Source: Piscinibacter sp. XHJ-5
Lineage (GTDB): Bacteria; Pseudomonadota; Gammaproteobacteria; Burkholderiales; Burkholderiaceae_C
DNA length: 64,000 bases
Assembly: GCF_029855045.1 (NCBI RefSeq)
Contig: NZ_CP123228.1
Coordinates: 6,572,001-6,636,000, forward strand
Direction of reading: 5' to 3'
The notes under the pieces were generated by a model. The model was not told the DNA's origin, searched no databases, and worked only from the letters and a program-made list of their open reading frames with translations. Position numbers and translations under genes: made by a program. This document shows, piece after piece, positions 9,841-17,857 of this stretch. The stretch's first letter is position 1, and every line of letters begins with the position of its first letter.

Positions 9841-10983
9841 TCAGCGCCTCCCGAGCGCGACGCGCCGGCGGATGAAGTTGTTGAAGACCACGGCCACCAG
9901 CAGCATGCCGCCGAGGAAGACGCGGTACCAGTTGTTGTCGATGCTGGTGTAGCCGATCCCGATCTGAACCACGCCGAAGATCAGCGCGCCGAGCGAGGCG
10001 CCGACCACGGAGCCGTAGCCGCCAGTGAGCAGGCAGCCCCCGATCACCGCCGCGATGATGGCCTCGAACTCCTTCTGCAGCCCGCGGTCGGCGGCGGCCG
10101 AGCCGGCGTCGGCCACCTGCAGCACGGCGAACAGCGCGGAGCAGGCGGCCATCAGCACGAAGAGCAGCATCTTCACGCGTGCCACCGGAATCCCCGTGTT
10201 CTTGGCCGCCAGCGGATCGCCGCCCACCGCGAGGATCCAGTTGCCGAAGCGCGTGCGCGCGAGCATGTAGGCGCCGGCCAGCGTGAGCCCCAGCCACCAC
10301 ACCACGACCTTGGGCACGCCGACGGCGAGCGCCTTGCCGCCGTCGCCTGCCGCGAGCACGCCGGCACCAGCCAGCGCGTCGAACAGCCCCGTGAGCACGT
10401 GCCCGGCGAAGAGCGCATGAAAGAGCGCGTCGGCGGCCACCAGGTCGCGCAGCACCGCGTCGCCGTGGGTGCTGATGATGGTCTTGCCGGTGAGCATCAC
10501 CGACACCGCCAGCGACAGCCCGCGCAGCACGAAGAAGAAGGCGAGCGTGACGATGAACGACGGCAGGCCGGTCTTGACGACGACGTAGCCGTTGAACGCC
10601 CCGAGCAGCATGCACAGCGCGAAAGTGAACAGCGTCGAGGCCCACAGCGGCCAGCCCCAGTACAGCGCCGGGATCGACAGCATCATGCCGGCGAAGCCGA
10701 TCATCGAGCCGATGGACAGGTCGAACTCGCCGCCGATCATCAGCAGCGCCGCGCCGACGGCGATGATGCCGAGGAAGGCGGACACCGTGCCCCAGTTGAC
10801 TGCGCCCTCGGCGCTGAACATGCCCGATCCGCCGGCGACGACGCCGAACAGCGCGAACACCAGCACCGCCCCCGACAGCGAGCCGAACTCGGGGCGGCCG
10901 AGGAAGCGCCGCCAGGGCGAGACGGCACGCAGGCGCTCGTCGGGGGTCGAGGCGGCCAGCGATGCGGAGGTGGCGAGGGTCAT
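9841..10983 (-). CDS. Sugar/inositol ABC transporter permease
   Basis: CUT2-family permease of about 380 residues with roughly ten hydrophobic segments. Typical permease signatures are present: GGEFDLSIGSM, the cytoplasmic EFEAIIAAVIGGCLLTGGYGSVVGASLGALIFG loop region (seen here as two motifs, EAIIAAVIGG and GYGSVVGASLG), and GNWILAVGGDPLAAKNTGI. The ATG at 10981-10983 is taken as start; a GTG at 10998 would add five residues and neither has a clear Shine-Dalgarno. It follows the binding-protein gene by about 25 bp. Confidence 0.92.
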   Translation of the reverse strand: MTLATSASLAASTPDERLRAVSPWRRFLGRPEFGSLSGAVLVFALFGVVAGGSGMFSAEGAVNWGTVSAFLGIIAVGAALLMIGGEFDLSIGSMIGFAGMMLSIPALYWGWPLWASTLFTFALCMLLGAFNGYVVVKTGLPSFIVTLAFFFVLRGLSLAVSVMLTGKTIISTHGDAVLRDLVAADALFHALFAGHVLTGLFDALAGAGVLAAGDGGKALAVGVPKVVVWWLGLTLAGAYMLARTRFGNWILAVGGDPLAAKNTGIPVARVKMLLFVLMAACSALFAVLQVADAGSAAADRGLQKEFEAIIAAVIGGCLLTGGYGSVVGASLGALIFGVVQIGIGYTSIDNNWYRVFLGGMLLVAVVFNNFIRRRVALGRR

Positions 10984-11008
10984 GGCCACGTCTGCCACGT
11001 CGCGCCGG

Positions 11009-12034
11009 TCAGCGGAACTGCCCGGCGTACCGCTCCACCTTGGCGATGTTCTCCTTGGTCACGAAGCCGGGCCCCGAGCCGATGTGGCGGCTGCCGAAGG
11101 CCGGCGCCAGGCCGTATTCGGCGAAGCGCGCCTTGGTCTTGGAGTTGGCCTTCACCGCCTCGGCGACCTGCTTCAGGTCGGTCGTCTTGAGGTTCTTCAT
11201 CGTCGCCAGCACGGCCACCGGGATGTAGCCCTGCAGATACGGCTGCTGGTCGATGCCGAACTGCACCGAGCCGTCCTTCACGCCGCGCGAGATCTCGTCG
11301 GACAGGTCGAAGCTGGCCACCCAGATCTTTCCCTTGAGGCCGGACTTCTCCAGCGCCTTCAGCGTCGGGTGCGCCGACGTCGGTCCGAGCGTCAGCACGG
11401 CGCCCGTGCTGGGGTTCTGCCGCAGGTAGGCGGAGACCTTCGACTCGATCGTCGTCGGGTCGTCGCCGACATCCAGCGTGGACTTCTTGTAGTCGACGCC
11501 GATCGCATCGCCGAAGCCTCGGCAACGCTCGAACGAGGCCGGGTTGGTGGCGTAGTGGTTGACGCACAGGAAGCTCTTGATGCCCTTGGCCTTGGCGCGC
11601 TCGCCCGCGCCCTTGCCGGCTTCGTATTCGGGCTGGCCCACGTGCATGATGGCGCCGAGCTTCTCGCTTTGCTCGACCGTGCCGGAGTTGATCGTGATGA
11701 CGGGGATCTTCTTCGCCGTCACCTTGCCGATGGCGCCCTGCAGCACCTGGAAGTCGGCGATCGTGGTGATGACGCCGTCGTAGTTGGAGGCCGCCGCCTG
11801 CTCGATGAGGCGCGCCATGTCGGCCAGGTCGCCGGTGGGTGGATTGCGGTAATCGACCTGAACGCCGTAGTCCTCGCCGGCCTGCTTGATCGCGTTCTTG
11901 ATCGTGTTCCACCACGAATCGGAATCGGGCGCATGGCTGATCAGCACGTACTTGTCGGCATGCGCCGCGCCGGCGACCAGCAAAGCGGCCGCGGCCAGGC
12001 CGCGCGCGAACCACTTCGTCGAGGGAAGGCTCAT
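11009..12034 (-). CDS. Sugar/inositol ABC transporter substrate-binding protein
   Basis: Periplasmic binding protein of the ribose-binding (Peripla_BP_4) type, 341 residues. It starts with a Sec signal peptide: a positive MSLPSTKWFAR segment, a hydrophobic AAAALLVAGA core and cleavage after AHA. The mature part begins KYVLISHAPDSDSWWNT and has the two-lobe pattern. The ATG at 12032-12034 has GGAG eight bases upstream; a longer in-frame start at 12064 lacks this. As first gene of the minus-strand iol operon it defines the transport operon, divergent from the RpiR regulator. Ligand myo-inositol is inferred. Confidence 0.93.
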   Translation of the reverse strand: MSLPSTKWFARGLAAAALLVAGAAHADKYVLISHAPDSDSWWNTIKNAIKQAGEDYGVQVDYRNPPTGDLADMARLIEQAAASNYDGVITTIADFQVLQGAIGKVTAKKIPVITINSGTVEQSEKLGAIMHVGQPEYEAGKGAGERAKAKGIKSFLCVNHYATNPASFERCRGFGDAIGVDYKKSTLDVGDDPTTIESKVSAYLRQNPSTGAVLTLGPTSAHPTLKALEKSGLKGKIWVASFDLSDEISRGVKDGSVQFGIDQQPYLQGYIPVAVLATMKNLKTTDLKQVAEAVKANSKTKARFAEYGLAPAFGSRHIGSGPGFVTKENIAKVERYAGQFR

Positions 12035-12084
12035 GGGTTGTCTCCGTTTGTGGGTGGTGACCAAGTCTAGGAGTCGCTCGCAGC

Positions 12085-12157
12085 ATTTGCAAATTTTTTT
12101 CTATTTGTTGATTTGGTGGAAACCCGGTTTCTATTTGACGGACGCGCTTCCTATACT
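12085..12157. promoter_or_regulatory. iol intergenic control region with several repeats
   Basis: This AT-rich island in a GC-rich genome holds a perfect palindrome ATTTGCAAAT (12085-12094), a perfect GAAACC-C-GGTTTC palindrome (12119-12131), and TTTCTATTTG repeated at 12098-12107 and 12128-12137, exactly 30 bp apart (about three helical turns). A -10-like TATACT (12152-12157) ends 7 bases before the RpiR ATG. RpiR operators for both divergent iol operons are the likely meaning, by inference. Confidence 0.5.
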
Positions 12158-12164
12158 TGCTGCC

Positions 12165-13046
12165 ATGCCAGCCGCGGCCCCGCCCAGAACGATCGAGCGA
12201 CTGCTCAAGGACATCTCGTCCGAGTTCGAGTCACTGAGCAAGCAGCTCAAGCTGATCGCGCGCTACGTGGAGCAGCACCGCGACCACATCGGCCTCGAAG
12301 GCATCCAGGACATGGCCGAGCACTGCGGCGTGCAGCCGTCGGCGGTGATCCGCTTCGCCAAGCACTTCGGCTTCTCCGGCTTCTCGGAGATGCAGAAGAT
12401 CTTCCGCGACGGCATCTCCAGGCAGCTGGCGCCGAGCCGCAACTACCAGGCGCGCATCCGCGAGGTCATCGCCTCCGGGCAGGGCGAGATGAGCAGCGCC
12501 GACATCGCGCGCGAGTTCATCGGCGGCAGCATCGCGGGCATGCAGGAGCTGCAGCGCTCGCTGCATGCACCCAGTTTCGTGAAGGCGGTGGAGCTGCTGG
12601 TGCACGCCGACTGCGTGTGGGTGGTGGGTTCGCGCCGCTCGTTCTCCGTCGCGGCCTACCTCGACTACGCGCTGCAGCACACCGACAAGCGCATCCAGCT
12701 CGTGAGCGCCTTGGGCAGCATGCACGAGGGGCAGCTGCGCTCGCTGCGTGCGGGCGATGTGATGATCGCGGTGTCGTTCACGCCCTACGCCGAGGAAACG
12801 CAGATCTGCACCGAGACCGCGGTGCAGCGCGGCGCCAAGGTCATTGCCATCACCGACAGCCGGATGAGCCCGCTCGCGCGCGGCGCGTCCGCGGTGCTGC
12901 TGGTGCAGGACAACAGCACGCTCGGGTTTCGTTCCCTCACCAGCACGATGGGCCTGGCGCAAAGCCTGTTCATCGCCCTGGCCTACCGGCTGGAGCTGGA
13001 CTACCAGCCGACCCAGCAACAGGCGCTCGCCCAGCACTCGCCATGA
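12165..13046 (+). CDS. MurR/RpiR family transcriptional regulator
   Basis: A 293-residue regulator with the RpiR-type helix-turn-helix in residues about 1-85 (containing IQDMAEHCGVQPSAVIRFAKHFGF) and a SIS sugar-phosphate-binding domain in about 120-265 (WVVGSRRSFSVA, IAVSFTPYAEET, KVIAITDS). In proteobacterial iol loci the RpiR protein is commonly the repressor released by an inositol catabolite such as a phosphorylated intermediate; that role is inferred. The ATG at 12165 has no Shine-Dalgarno and sits at the predicted transcription start. It overlaps iolG by 4 bases. Confidence 0.92.
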   Translation: MPAAAPPRTIERLLKDISSEFESLSKQLKLIARYVEQHRDHIGLEGIQDMAEHCGVQPSAVIRFAKHFGFSGFSEMQKIFRDGISRQLAPSRNYQARIREVIASGQGEMSSADIAREFIGGSIAGMQELQRSLHAPSFVKAVELLVHADCVWVVGSRRSFSVAAYLDYALQHTDKRIQLVSALGSMHEGQLRSLRAGDVMIAVSFTPYAEETQICTETAVQRGAKVIAITDSRMSPLARGASAVLLVQDNSTLGFRSLTSTMGLAQSLFIALAYRLELDYQPTQQQALAQHSP

Positions 13047-14032
13047 ACAGACAAGTTGCCCTTTTCGGCGCGGGCCGCATCGGCCGCATCCATGCCGCCA
13101 ACCTCGCCGCGCTGCCCGGCGTGCAGCTGCGCTACGTGTGCGACCCGGTCGCTGACAGCGCGGCTTCGCTGGCGCAGCAGGTCGGCGCCCAGGCGGCGAC
13201 CCTCGACCAGGCGTTCGAGGATCCGGCGATCGACGTGGTCGCCATCGCCTCGCCCACCGACACCCACAGCGACCTCATCGGCCGCGCGGCGGCGGCGCGC
13301 AAGCACATCTTCTGCGAGAAGCCGGTCGACCTCTCGGTGCCGCGTGCCGTGGCGTGCGCCGAGTCGGTGAAGGCCGCGGGCATCGCCTGCATGATCGGCT
13401 TCCAGCGCCGCTTCGATCCCACGTTCAGCGACGCGAAGCAACGCCTCGCCCGCGGCGACATCGGCGAGGCCGAGGTGCTGGTGATCACCAGCCGCGACCC
13501 CGGCGCGCCACCCGCGCAGTACCTGAAGGGCTCGGGCGGCATCTTCCGCGACATGCTGATCCACGACTTCGACGTGTTCCGCTGGATCCTCGGCGACGAG
13601 GCGGCCTGGCTGTCGGCCACCGGCTCGTGCCTGGTCGATCCGGCCATCGCCGAAGTGGGCGACATCGACACCGCGGCCGTGACGCTGCGCACGAGAGGCG
13701 GGCGGCTCTGCCAGATCAATGCCTCGCGACGGGCCGCGTACGGCTACGACCAGCGCTTCGAGGTGCTCGGTTCGCGCGGCCTGCTGGCCTGCGGCAACCA
13801 CCGTCCGACCGAGGTGATGCAGATGGATGCGCAGGGCGTGCACCACGACAAGCCCGAACACTTCTTCCTGCAGCGCTACCGCGAGGCCTACCGGCTCGAG
13901 GTGGCGCACTTCTTCGAATGCCTGCAGAGCGGCGCGCCATTTCGCACCTCGATCGACGACGGCGTCGCGGCGCAGAAGCTCGCCGATGCGGCGACCGAGT
14001 CGTGGCGCTGCGGGCAGGCGGTGGCGCTGTGA
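13043..14032 (+). CDS. iolG: Inositol 2-dehydrogenase
   Basis: Gfo/Idh/MocA family NAD-dependent dehydrogenase, 329 residues, oxidising myo-inositol to scyllo-inosose, the entry step of the pathway. The NAD motif GAGRIGRIHAANL is at residues about 9-21; the catalytic lysine is in FCEKPVD near residue 95, and the Asp/His pair is in DMLIHDFDVFRW near 172-183. The position in the iol locus makes IolG the best assignment among family members. It overlaps the regulator upstream and the next dehydrogenase downstream by 4 bases each. Confidence 0.92.
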   Translation: MNRQVALFGAGRIGRIHAANLAALPGVQLRYVCDPVADSAASLAQQVGAQAATLDQAFEDPAIDVVAIASPTDTHSDLIGRAAAARKHIFCEKPVDLSVPRAVACAESVKAAGIACMIGFQRRFDPTFSDAKQRLARGDIGEAEVLVITSRDPGAPPAQYLKGSGGIFRDMLIHDFDVFRWILGDEAAWLSATGSCLVDPAIAEVGDIDTAAVTLRTRGGRLCQINASRRAAYGYDQRFEVLGSRGLLACGNHRPTEVMQMDAQGVHHDKPEHFFLQRYREAYRLEVAHFFECLQSGAPFRTSIDDGVAAQKLADAATESWRCGQAVAL

Positions 14033-15051
14033 GCACAGGGACGCTGCGTGTCGGCATCGCCGGCCTCGGCCGACTGGGCCGGCGGCATGCCGAGACCCTG
14101 GCGCGGCATACGCCCGGCTGCTCGCTGGTCGCGGCCTGCAGCCCCGTCGACGCCGAGCGGGACATGGCCCGGCACGACTTGCAGGTGCCGCGGGTCTACG
14201 CCGACTTCGACCGCTTCGTGGCCGACCCCGAGCTCGACGCCGTGGTGCTGGCCACGCCCACTCCCCTGCATGCCGACCAGACCATCGCGGCACTGCGCCG
14301 CGGCATGCATGTGTTCGTCGAGAAGCCGCTGGCGCTGAACGTCGAGGACTGCGAGCGGGTGGAGCGGGTGGCCGCCGAGCACCCCGGGCAGGTCGCGATG
14401 GTGGGTTTCGTGCGCCGCTTCGATCCGAGCTATCTGCATGCGCGGCAGGCGATCGCCGACGGCGCGATCGGCAAGCCCTTCCTCGTGCGCTCGCAGACCT
14501 GCGACCCGCTGGACGCCACCGGCGCCTTCATCCGCTTCGCGCCGAGCTCCGGCGGCATCTTCATGGACTGCAGCGTGCACGACATCGACGTCGCGCGGTG
14601 GATGCTCGGCAACCCGCGCGCCACGCGCGTCTACGCGAGCGGCATGGTGGCGGTGCACGAGGCGCTGCGCGACATCGGAGACGTCGACAACGGCCTGGCG
14701 ATGATCGAGTTCGAAGGCGGCGCGCAGGCCATGCTGTATGCCTCGCGGACTTTCGCGCACGGCCACGAGACGCACAGCGAGATCATCGGCACGGCCGGCA
14801 AGCTGCTGGTGGGCCATGGCGCGGCGCGCGATCGCGTGGTGCTCAGCGATGTGCACGGCGTGCGCCACCAGGCGGTGGCGGACTTCTTCGAACGCTTCGG
14901 CGAGGCGTTCGGCCGCGAGATGCAGGCCTTCGTGTCGAGCTGCCGCGGCGAGCAGGCGCCGGCCCTGTCGCTGTCGGATGCCACCGAGGCCACGCGCATC
15001 GGCCTGGCGATCACGCGCTCGTGGCGCAGCGGACAGGCGCAGGCCGTGTAG
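14029..15051 (+). CDS. Gfo/Idh/MocA family oxidoreductase, second inositol-type dehydrogenase
   Basis: A 340-residue paralogue of the preceding protein. It has GLGRLGRRHAETL near the N-terminus, the lysine motif FVEKPLALN, and DCSVHDIDVARWML for the Asp/His pair, so it should be catalytically competent. It begins with GTG (14029-14031) in a GTGA overlap with the iolG stop. It may act on another inositol isomer (scyllo- or D-chiro-inositol) or on an inosose in reverse, feeding the same pathway; the exact substrate is not determinable. Confidence 0.9.
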   Translation: MSTGTLRVGIAGLGRLGRRHAETLARHTPGCSLVAACSPVDAERDMARHDLQVPRVYADFDRFVADPELDAVVLATPTPLHADQTIAALRRGMHVFVEKPLALNVEDCERVERVAAEHPGQVAMVGFVRRFDPSYLHARQAIADGAIGKPFLVRSQTCDPLDATGAFIRFAPSSGGIFMDCSVHDIDVARWMLGNPRATRVYASGMVAVHEALRDIGDVDNGLAMIEFEGGAQAMLYASRTFAHGHETHSEIIGTAGKLLVGHGAARDRVVLSDVHGVRHQAVADFFERFGEAFGREMQAFVSSCRGEQAPALSLSDATEATRIGLAITRSWRSGQAQAV

Positions 15052-15063
15052 GCGGGCGACGCC

Positions 15064-15480
15064 CTACTGGATCGCCCAGCTCACGATCTGTCCTGCCTGC
15101 AACGCCCCCGACAGCCGCTTGTCCTCTTGCCCGCCGCGCAGGCGCACGATGGTCGGGATGCTGCGGATGCCGAAGCGCGACGACAAGCGCGGATTCGCGT
15201 CGCTGTCGACCTTGGCGAACACCGCGCGGCCCTTGAGCTGGCGCGCCGCCTGCTCGAACTGCGGCGCCATCATCCGGCACGGGCCGCACCAGCTGGCCCA
15301 GAAGTCGACCACCACCGGCAGCTCGGTCCTTGCGGTCACCGCGTCGAAGTTGGCATCCGTCAGCGCGACCGGCTCGCCCGGCAGCAGCGGCTGGCCGCAG
15401 CGCCCGCACACGGGATCGTCGGCGAGTCGCTCGTCGGGAACGCGGTTGGTGGCAGTGCAGTGCGGGCAGGCGATGTGCAT
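15064..15480 (-). CDS. trxC: Thioredoxin 2 with N-terminal zinc ribbon
   Basis: TrxC is a cytoplasmic disulfide reductase induced under oxidative stress in other bacteria. The 138-residue product starts with a zinc ribbon (CPHC at residues 5-8 and CGRC about 25-28) followed by a thioredoxin fold with the active site [14 protein letters not shown] and the conserved cis-proline in RSIPTIV. Length and domain order match TrxC and distinguish it from TrxA. It converges with the inositol dehydrogenase operon, 12 bp apart. Confidence 0.95.
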   Translation of the reverse strand: MHIACPHCTATNRVPDERLADDPVCGRCGQPLLPGEPVALTDANFDAVTARTELPVVVDFWASWCGPCRMMAPQFEQAARQLKGRAVFAKVDSDANPRLSSRFGIRSIPTIVRLRGGQEDKRLSGALQAGQIVSWAIQ

Positions 15481-15542
15481 GCGGGCGATGTTGCCTCGCC
15501 GCGCATGCGGGCGGTGGCCGCCGCGCCCAAGTCATCGTTGCG

Positions 15543-15563
15543 CGTAGGCCTGCTGAGCCTACG
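15543..15563 (-). terminator. Hairpin overlapping the BON lipoprotein stop codon
   Basis: CGTAGGC (15543-15549) and GCCTACG (15557-15563) pair perfectly around a 7-base loop. The TAG stop of the minus-strand lipoprotein gene lies inside one arm. No T-run follows on either strand, so it may be a weak or Rho-assisted terminator, an mRNA-end stabiliser or a small repeat. Confidence 0.35.
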
Positions 15564-16053
15564 GGACCGGGTACCGCGGCCCCTCTCCCGGCAGCGACAG
15601 GCTCGGGATCACCAGTTGCACATCGGGCAGGGCCTTCACGATCGCCTCGGCCCGCGCCGCCTGCGCCGCATCGGCGATACATCCCTGGAGGTACACGAAG
15701 CGGCGCTCGGCGATGACCCAGATCGACGTCCCCGCCGACACGGCGGCGTCGCCCCGCAGGGCCGCGACCGCGGCTTCGGCGATGCGCGCGTCGTAGCGAT
15801 AGGCATTCGGCTCGCTGCACTGCCCGGCGAGCCAGCAGCTGGTGCCGCGTTCGACGCGGTAGTGCGCTTCCTGCAGGCGCTGCGCCTCGGTGTACGCCGG
15901 TCCGCGTGGCGCTGGGCAGGGGCGGTCGCGGGTGGCCTGAACGAAGGGGTCGTTGAACGGGTTGAGCGACAGCACGTCGGCGGCTCGCGGCTCGGGCGCG
16001 GGCGGTGCGCTCGCGCATGCCGCAAGCAGCAAGGTGAAGACAGCCGCTCTCAT
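15559..16053 (-). CDS. BON-domain lipoprotein
   Basis: A 164-residue predicted lipoprotein: the short signal MRAAVFTLLLAAC gives a lipobox LAAC with Cys13. Residues about 85-155 resemble a BON domain, with alternating helix and strand segments such as VAALRGDAAVSAGTSIWV and VYLQGCIADAAQAARAEAIV. BON domains bind phospholipid or the envelope and are common in osmotic-shock proteins such as OsmY. The ATG overlaps the stop of the LysR gene by 4 bases, so they are co-transcribed, an unusual pairing. Function unknown. Confidence 0.75.
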   Translation of the reverse strand: MRAAVFTLLLAACASAPPAPEPRAADVLSLNPFNDPFVQATRDRPCPAPRGPAYTEAQRLQEAHYRVERGTSCWLAGQCSEPNAYRYDARIAEAAVAALRGDAAVSAGTSIWVIAERRFVYLQGCIADAAQAARAEAIVKALPDVQLVIPSLSLPGEGPRYPVP

Positions 16054-16934
16054 CCCGCCTCCTTCAAGTCGCGCGCCACCGCATCGCCCAGCACCTGCAT
16101 GAAGGCCTGGATGCGCGCCGTGCGGCGCAGGTCCGGGTGGGTCAGCACCCACAGCGGGGTGCTCAACGCCTCGATGGTCGCCGACACCGCGACCAGTTGC
16201 GGCTCGTGCGCCGCGACGAAGGTGGGCAGCACGCCCACGCCCAGGCCGGTGCGCAGCATCGCCACCACGCTGTTGAACATGTCCACCCGCAAGCGCACCT
16301 GCTGCGCGGGGATGTGCTCGAGCATCCAGCGGCCGTAGCGGTTGCTCGGCTCGCGCTCGAAGGAGATCCACGGCGCGTTGGCGAGCAGCGCCGGAAGCGG
16401 CGTCCGGCGCTGCGGCAGGCCGGCGGCGCCTCGCCTGGCATACACGCGGTACTGCGCCGTGCCCAGCGTGCGCCCGACCCAGTGCTCCGGCACCTGGCGC
16501 GACAGCCGCAGGGCGACGTCGGCCTGGCGCCGCGACAGGTCGAGCAGCGCGGCGCTCTCGGCGACCTCCACCTCGATGCCGGGGTGCCGCAGCGCGAACT
16601 CCGCCAGCGGGCGCGGCAGCAGGTAGGCCATGGTGACGAAGGCGGTGGTGACACGCACGCTGCCGGTCAGGCGCAGGTCGCGGCCGAGCAGGCGGCGTTC
16701 GAGGTCGTCGATGCGCGGCGCGACTGCACGCGCCTCGTCGGCCACCATCTCGCCGGCTTCGGTGGGCACGTACCCGCCGCGCCGCCGGTCGAACAGCCGC
16801 GTGCGCAGGCGCGCCTCCAGGGCATCGAGGCGGCGCAACGCCGTCGTGTGGTTCACGTTGAGCGCACGCGCCGCGCCGGCCAGCGAGCCCGCCTCGGCCA
16901 CCGCGAGCGCCACACGAAGGTCGTCCCAGTCCAT
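16050..16934 (-). CDS. LysR family transcriptional regulator
   Basis: A 294-residue LysR protein. The helix-turn-helix spans about residues 3-60 (GSLAGAARALNVNHTTALRRLDALE) followed by the effector domain. It is divergent from the 53-codon ORF at 17047, with a promoter-like region between them, so that small gene is its most likely target together with its own gene. The BON lipoprotein gene downstream is translationally coupled. The ATG at 16932-16934 gives the conserved start. Confidence 0.92.
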   Translation of the reverse strand: MDWDDLRVALAVAEAGSLAGAARALNVNHTTALRRLDALEARLRTRLFDRRRGGYVPTEAGEMVADEARAVAPRIDDLERRLLGRDLRLTGSVRVTTAFVTMAYLLPRPLAEFALRHPGIEVEVAESAALLDLSRRQADVALRLSRQVPEHWVGRTLGTAQYRVYARRGAAGLPQRRTPLPALLANAPWISFEREPSNRYGRWMLEHIPAQQVRLRVDMFNSVVAMLRTGLGVGVLPTFVAAHEPQLVAVSATIEALSTPLWVLTHPDLRRTARIQAFMQVLGDAVARDLKEAG

Positions 16935-16956
16935 CGCACGAGGCTAGCGGCGAGTG

Positions 16957-17020
16957 TGCAAAAACGCAATGTTGGATTGCAGATCGCCCCATTGAGTGTG
17001 CGTGAACGCAGGCCTAGAGT
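16957..17020 (+). promoter_or_regulatory. Promoter and LysR-type site ahead of a small ORF
   Basis: TGCAA (16957-16961) and TTGCA (16977-16981) form an inverted repeat of the T-N11-A class. Downstream, TTGAGT (16992-16997) and TAGAGT (17015-17020) are 17 bp apart, a good sigma-70 pair reading toward the small ORF at 17047. The inverted repeat lies just upstream of the -35, where a LysR activator normally binds. Confidence 0.45.
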
Positions 17021-17046
17021 CATGCCATCCCCTTGAGGAGGCCGTC

Positions 17047-17208
17047 ATGCAAGTCCCCTGGTTCCTCGCCACCACTCCCGCGCCGCGCCGTCCGGCCGCC
17101 CCTGCGCGCCGTCCGTTGCGCTCATGGTGGTCGCGTCTGGGCGAGCGCCTCGTCGCCTGGGGCGACCGAGCGCATCACCATCGCATGGGCAGCTGGATGC
17201 GGCGGTAG
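17047..17208 (+). CDS. Small basic hypothetical protein, 53 residues
   Basis: Not recognised as a named family. The ATG at 17047 is preceded by TTGAGGAGG ending at 17040, an excellent Shine-Dalgarno six bases away, and by a good promoter, so it is very probably translated. The product is rich in Arg, Pro and Trp, with a central amphipathic stretch (RSWWSRLGERLVAWGDR) and a basic tail ending RMGSWMRR. Size and composition recall DUF1127/YjiS-like small proteins, but the signature is not convincing. It is divergent from a LysR gene and ends 7 bp before the stop of the convergent flavin reductase. Confidence 0.65.
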   Translation: MQVPWFLATTPAPRRPAAPARRPLRSWWSRLGERLVAWGDRAHHHRMGSWMRR

Positions 17209-17215
17209 GAGGCGC

Positions 17216-17725
17216 CTAGAGCGGCAGTTCGGCGAAGTAGCGCCCGCCGTGGAAGATCAGCGGCTGCGCGGATTCACGCCGCTCGCAATGTTCGACCTCG
17301 CCGACGAAGATGACGTGGTCGCCTTCGGCGTAGCGGCTGCGGTTGAAGCACTCGAAGACGGCGGCCGCACCTTCGAAGATCGGCGCGCCCGCGCGTCCCT
17401 CCCGGTAGGCCACGCCGGCGAAGCGGTCGGCATCCTTGCGCGAGAAGCGCTCGGCCAGCTCGCGCTGCTCGGCCGCCAGGATGTTGATCGCGTAGTGCGA
17501 CCCGCGCGTGAAGTGCGGCATCGATCCGGCCAGCCGCGACAAGCTCCAGAGCACCAGCGGCGGATCCAGGGAGACGGAGTTGAACGAGTTGGCCGTGAGA
17601 CCGATCGGCGCGCCACCGGCGTCGCGCGCGGTGACGATGGTGACGCCGGTGGCGAACATGCCGAGCGCCGCACGGAACTGCTCGGCGGAGAAGCTCGGCG
17701 CCAGCGCCTTGGAGACGGGGGACAT
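17216..17725 (-). CDS. Flavin reductase family protein
   Basis: A 169-residue NAD(P)H:flavin oxidoreductase of the HpaC/DIM6-NTAB type, which supplies reduced FMN or FAD to a partner monooxygenase. Typical segments are FRAALGMFATGVTIVTARD, GLTANSFNSVSLDPPLVLW, HYAINILA and FVGEVEH near the C-terminus. No flavin-dependent monooxygenase gene is adjacent. The ATG at 17723-17725 is the first that gives a normal N-terminus. It is divergent from an ECF sigma gene. Confidence 0.9.
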   Translation of the reverse strand: MSPVSKALAPSFSAEQFRAALGMFATGVTIVTARDAGGAPIGLTANSFNSVSLDPPLVLWSLSRLAGSMPHFTRGSHYAINILAAEQRELAERFSRKDADRFAGVAYREGRAGAPIFEGAAAVFECFNRSRYAEGDHVIFVGEVEHCERRESAQPLIFHGGRYFAELPL

Positions 17726-17823
17726 GCGCGCATTGTCCCGGATCGGGAATTCACCGTCGAAGCCGCAGCGAACGACTGCGCCGTGACATAGTCGGCACGA
17801 TGCGGCGCGGGCCATCCCCACGG

Positions 17824-17851
17824 GGAATAAGCCTCGACAAGCCCGCGTACA
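17824..17851 (+). promoter_or_regulatory. Candidate ECF-type autoregulatory promoter
   Basis: GGAATAA (17824-17830) and CGTACA (17846-17851) are 15 bp apart, resembling the GGAA-type -35 and CGT-type -10 of ECF promoters. The expected start point is at or next to the GTG at 17858, which has no Shine-Dalgarno. TCCCC and GGGGA flank the -35 as a small palindrome. Autoregulation is typical of ECF factors; the assignment here is inference. Confidence 0.35.
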
Positions 17852-17857
17852 CCTCTC

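Noticed and set aside
17191..17216. AGGCGCCT palindrome between two convergent stops as terminator
   Set aside because: The fully self-complementary 8-mer cannot form a real loop and has no T-run.
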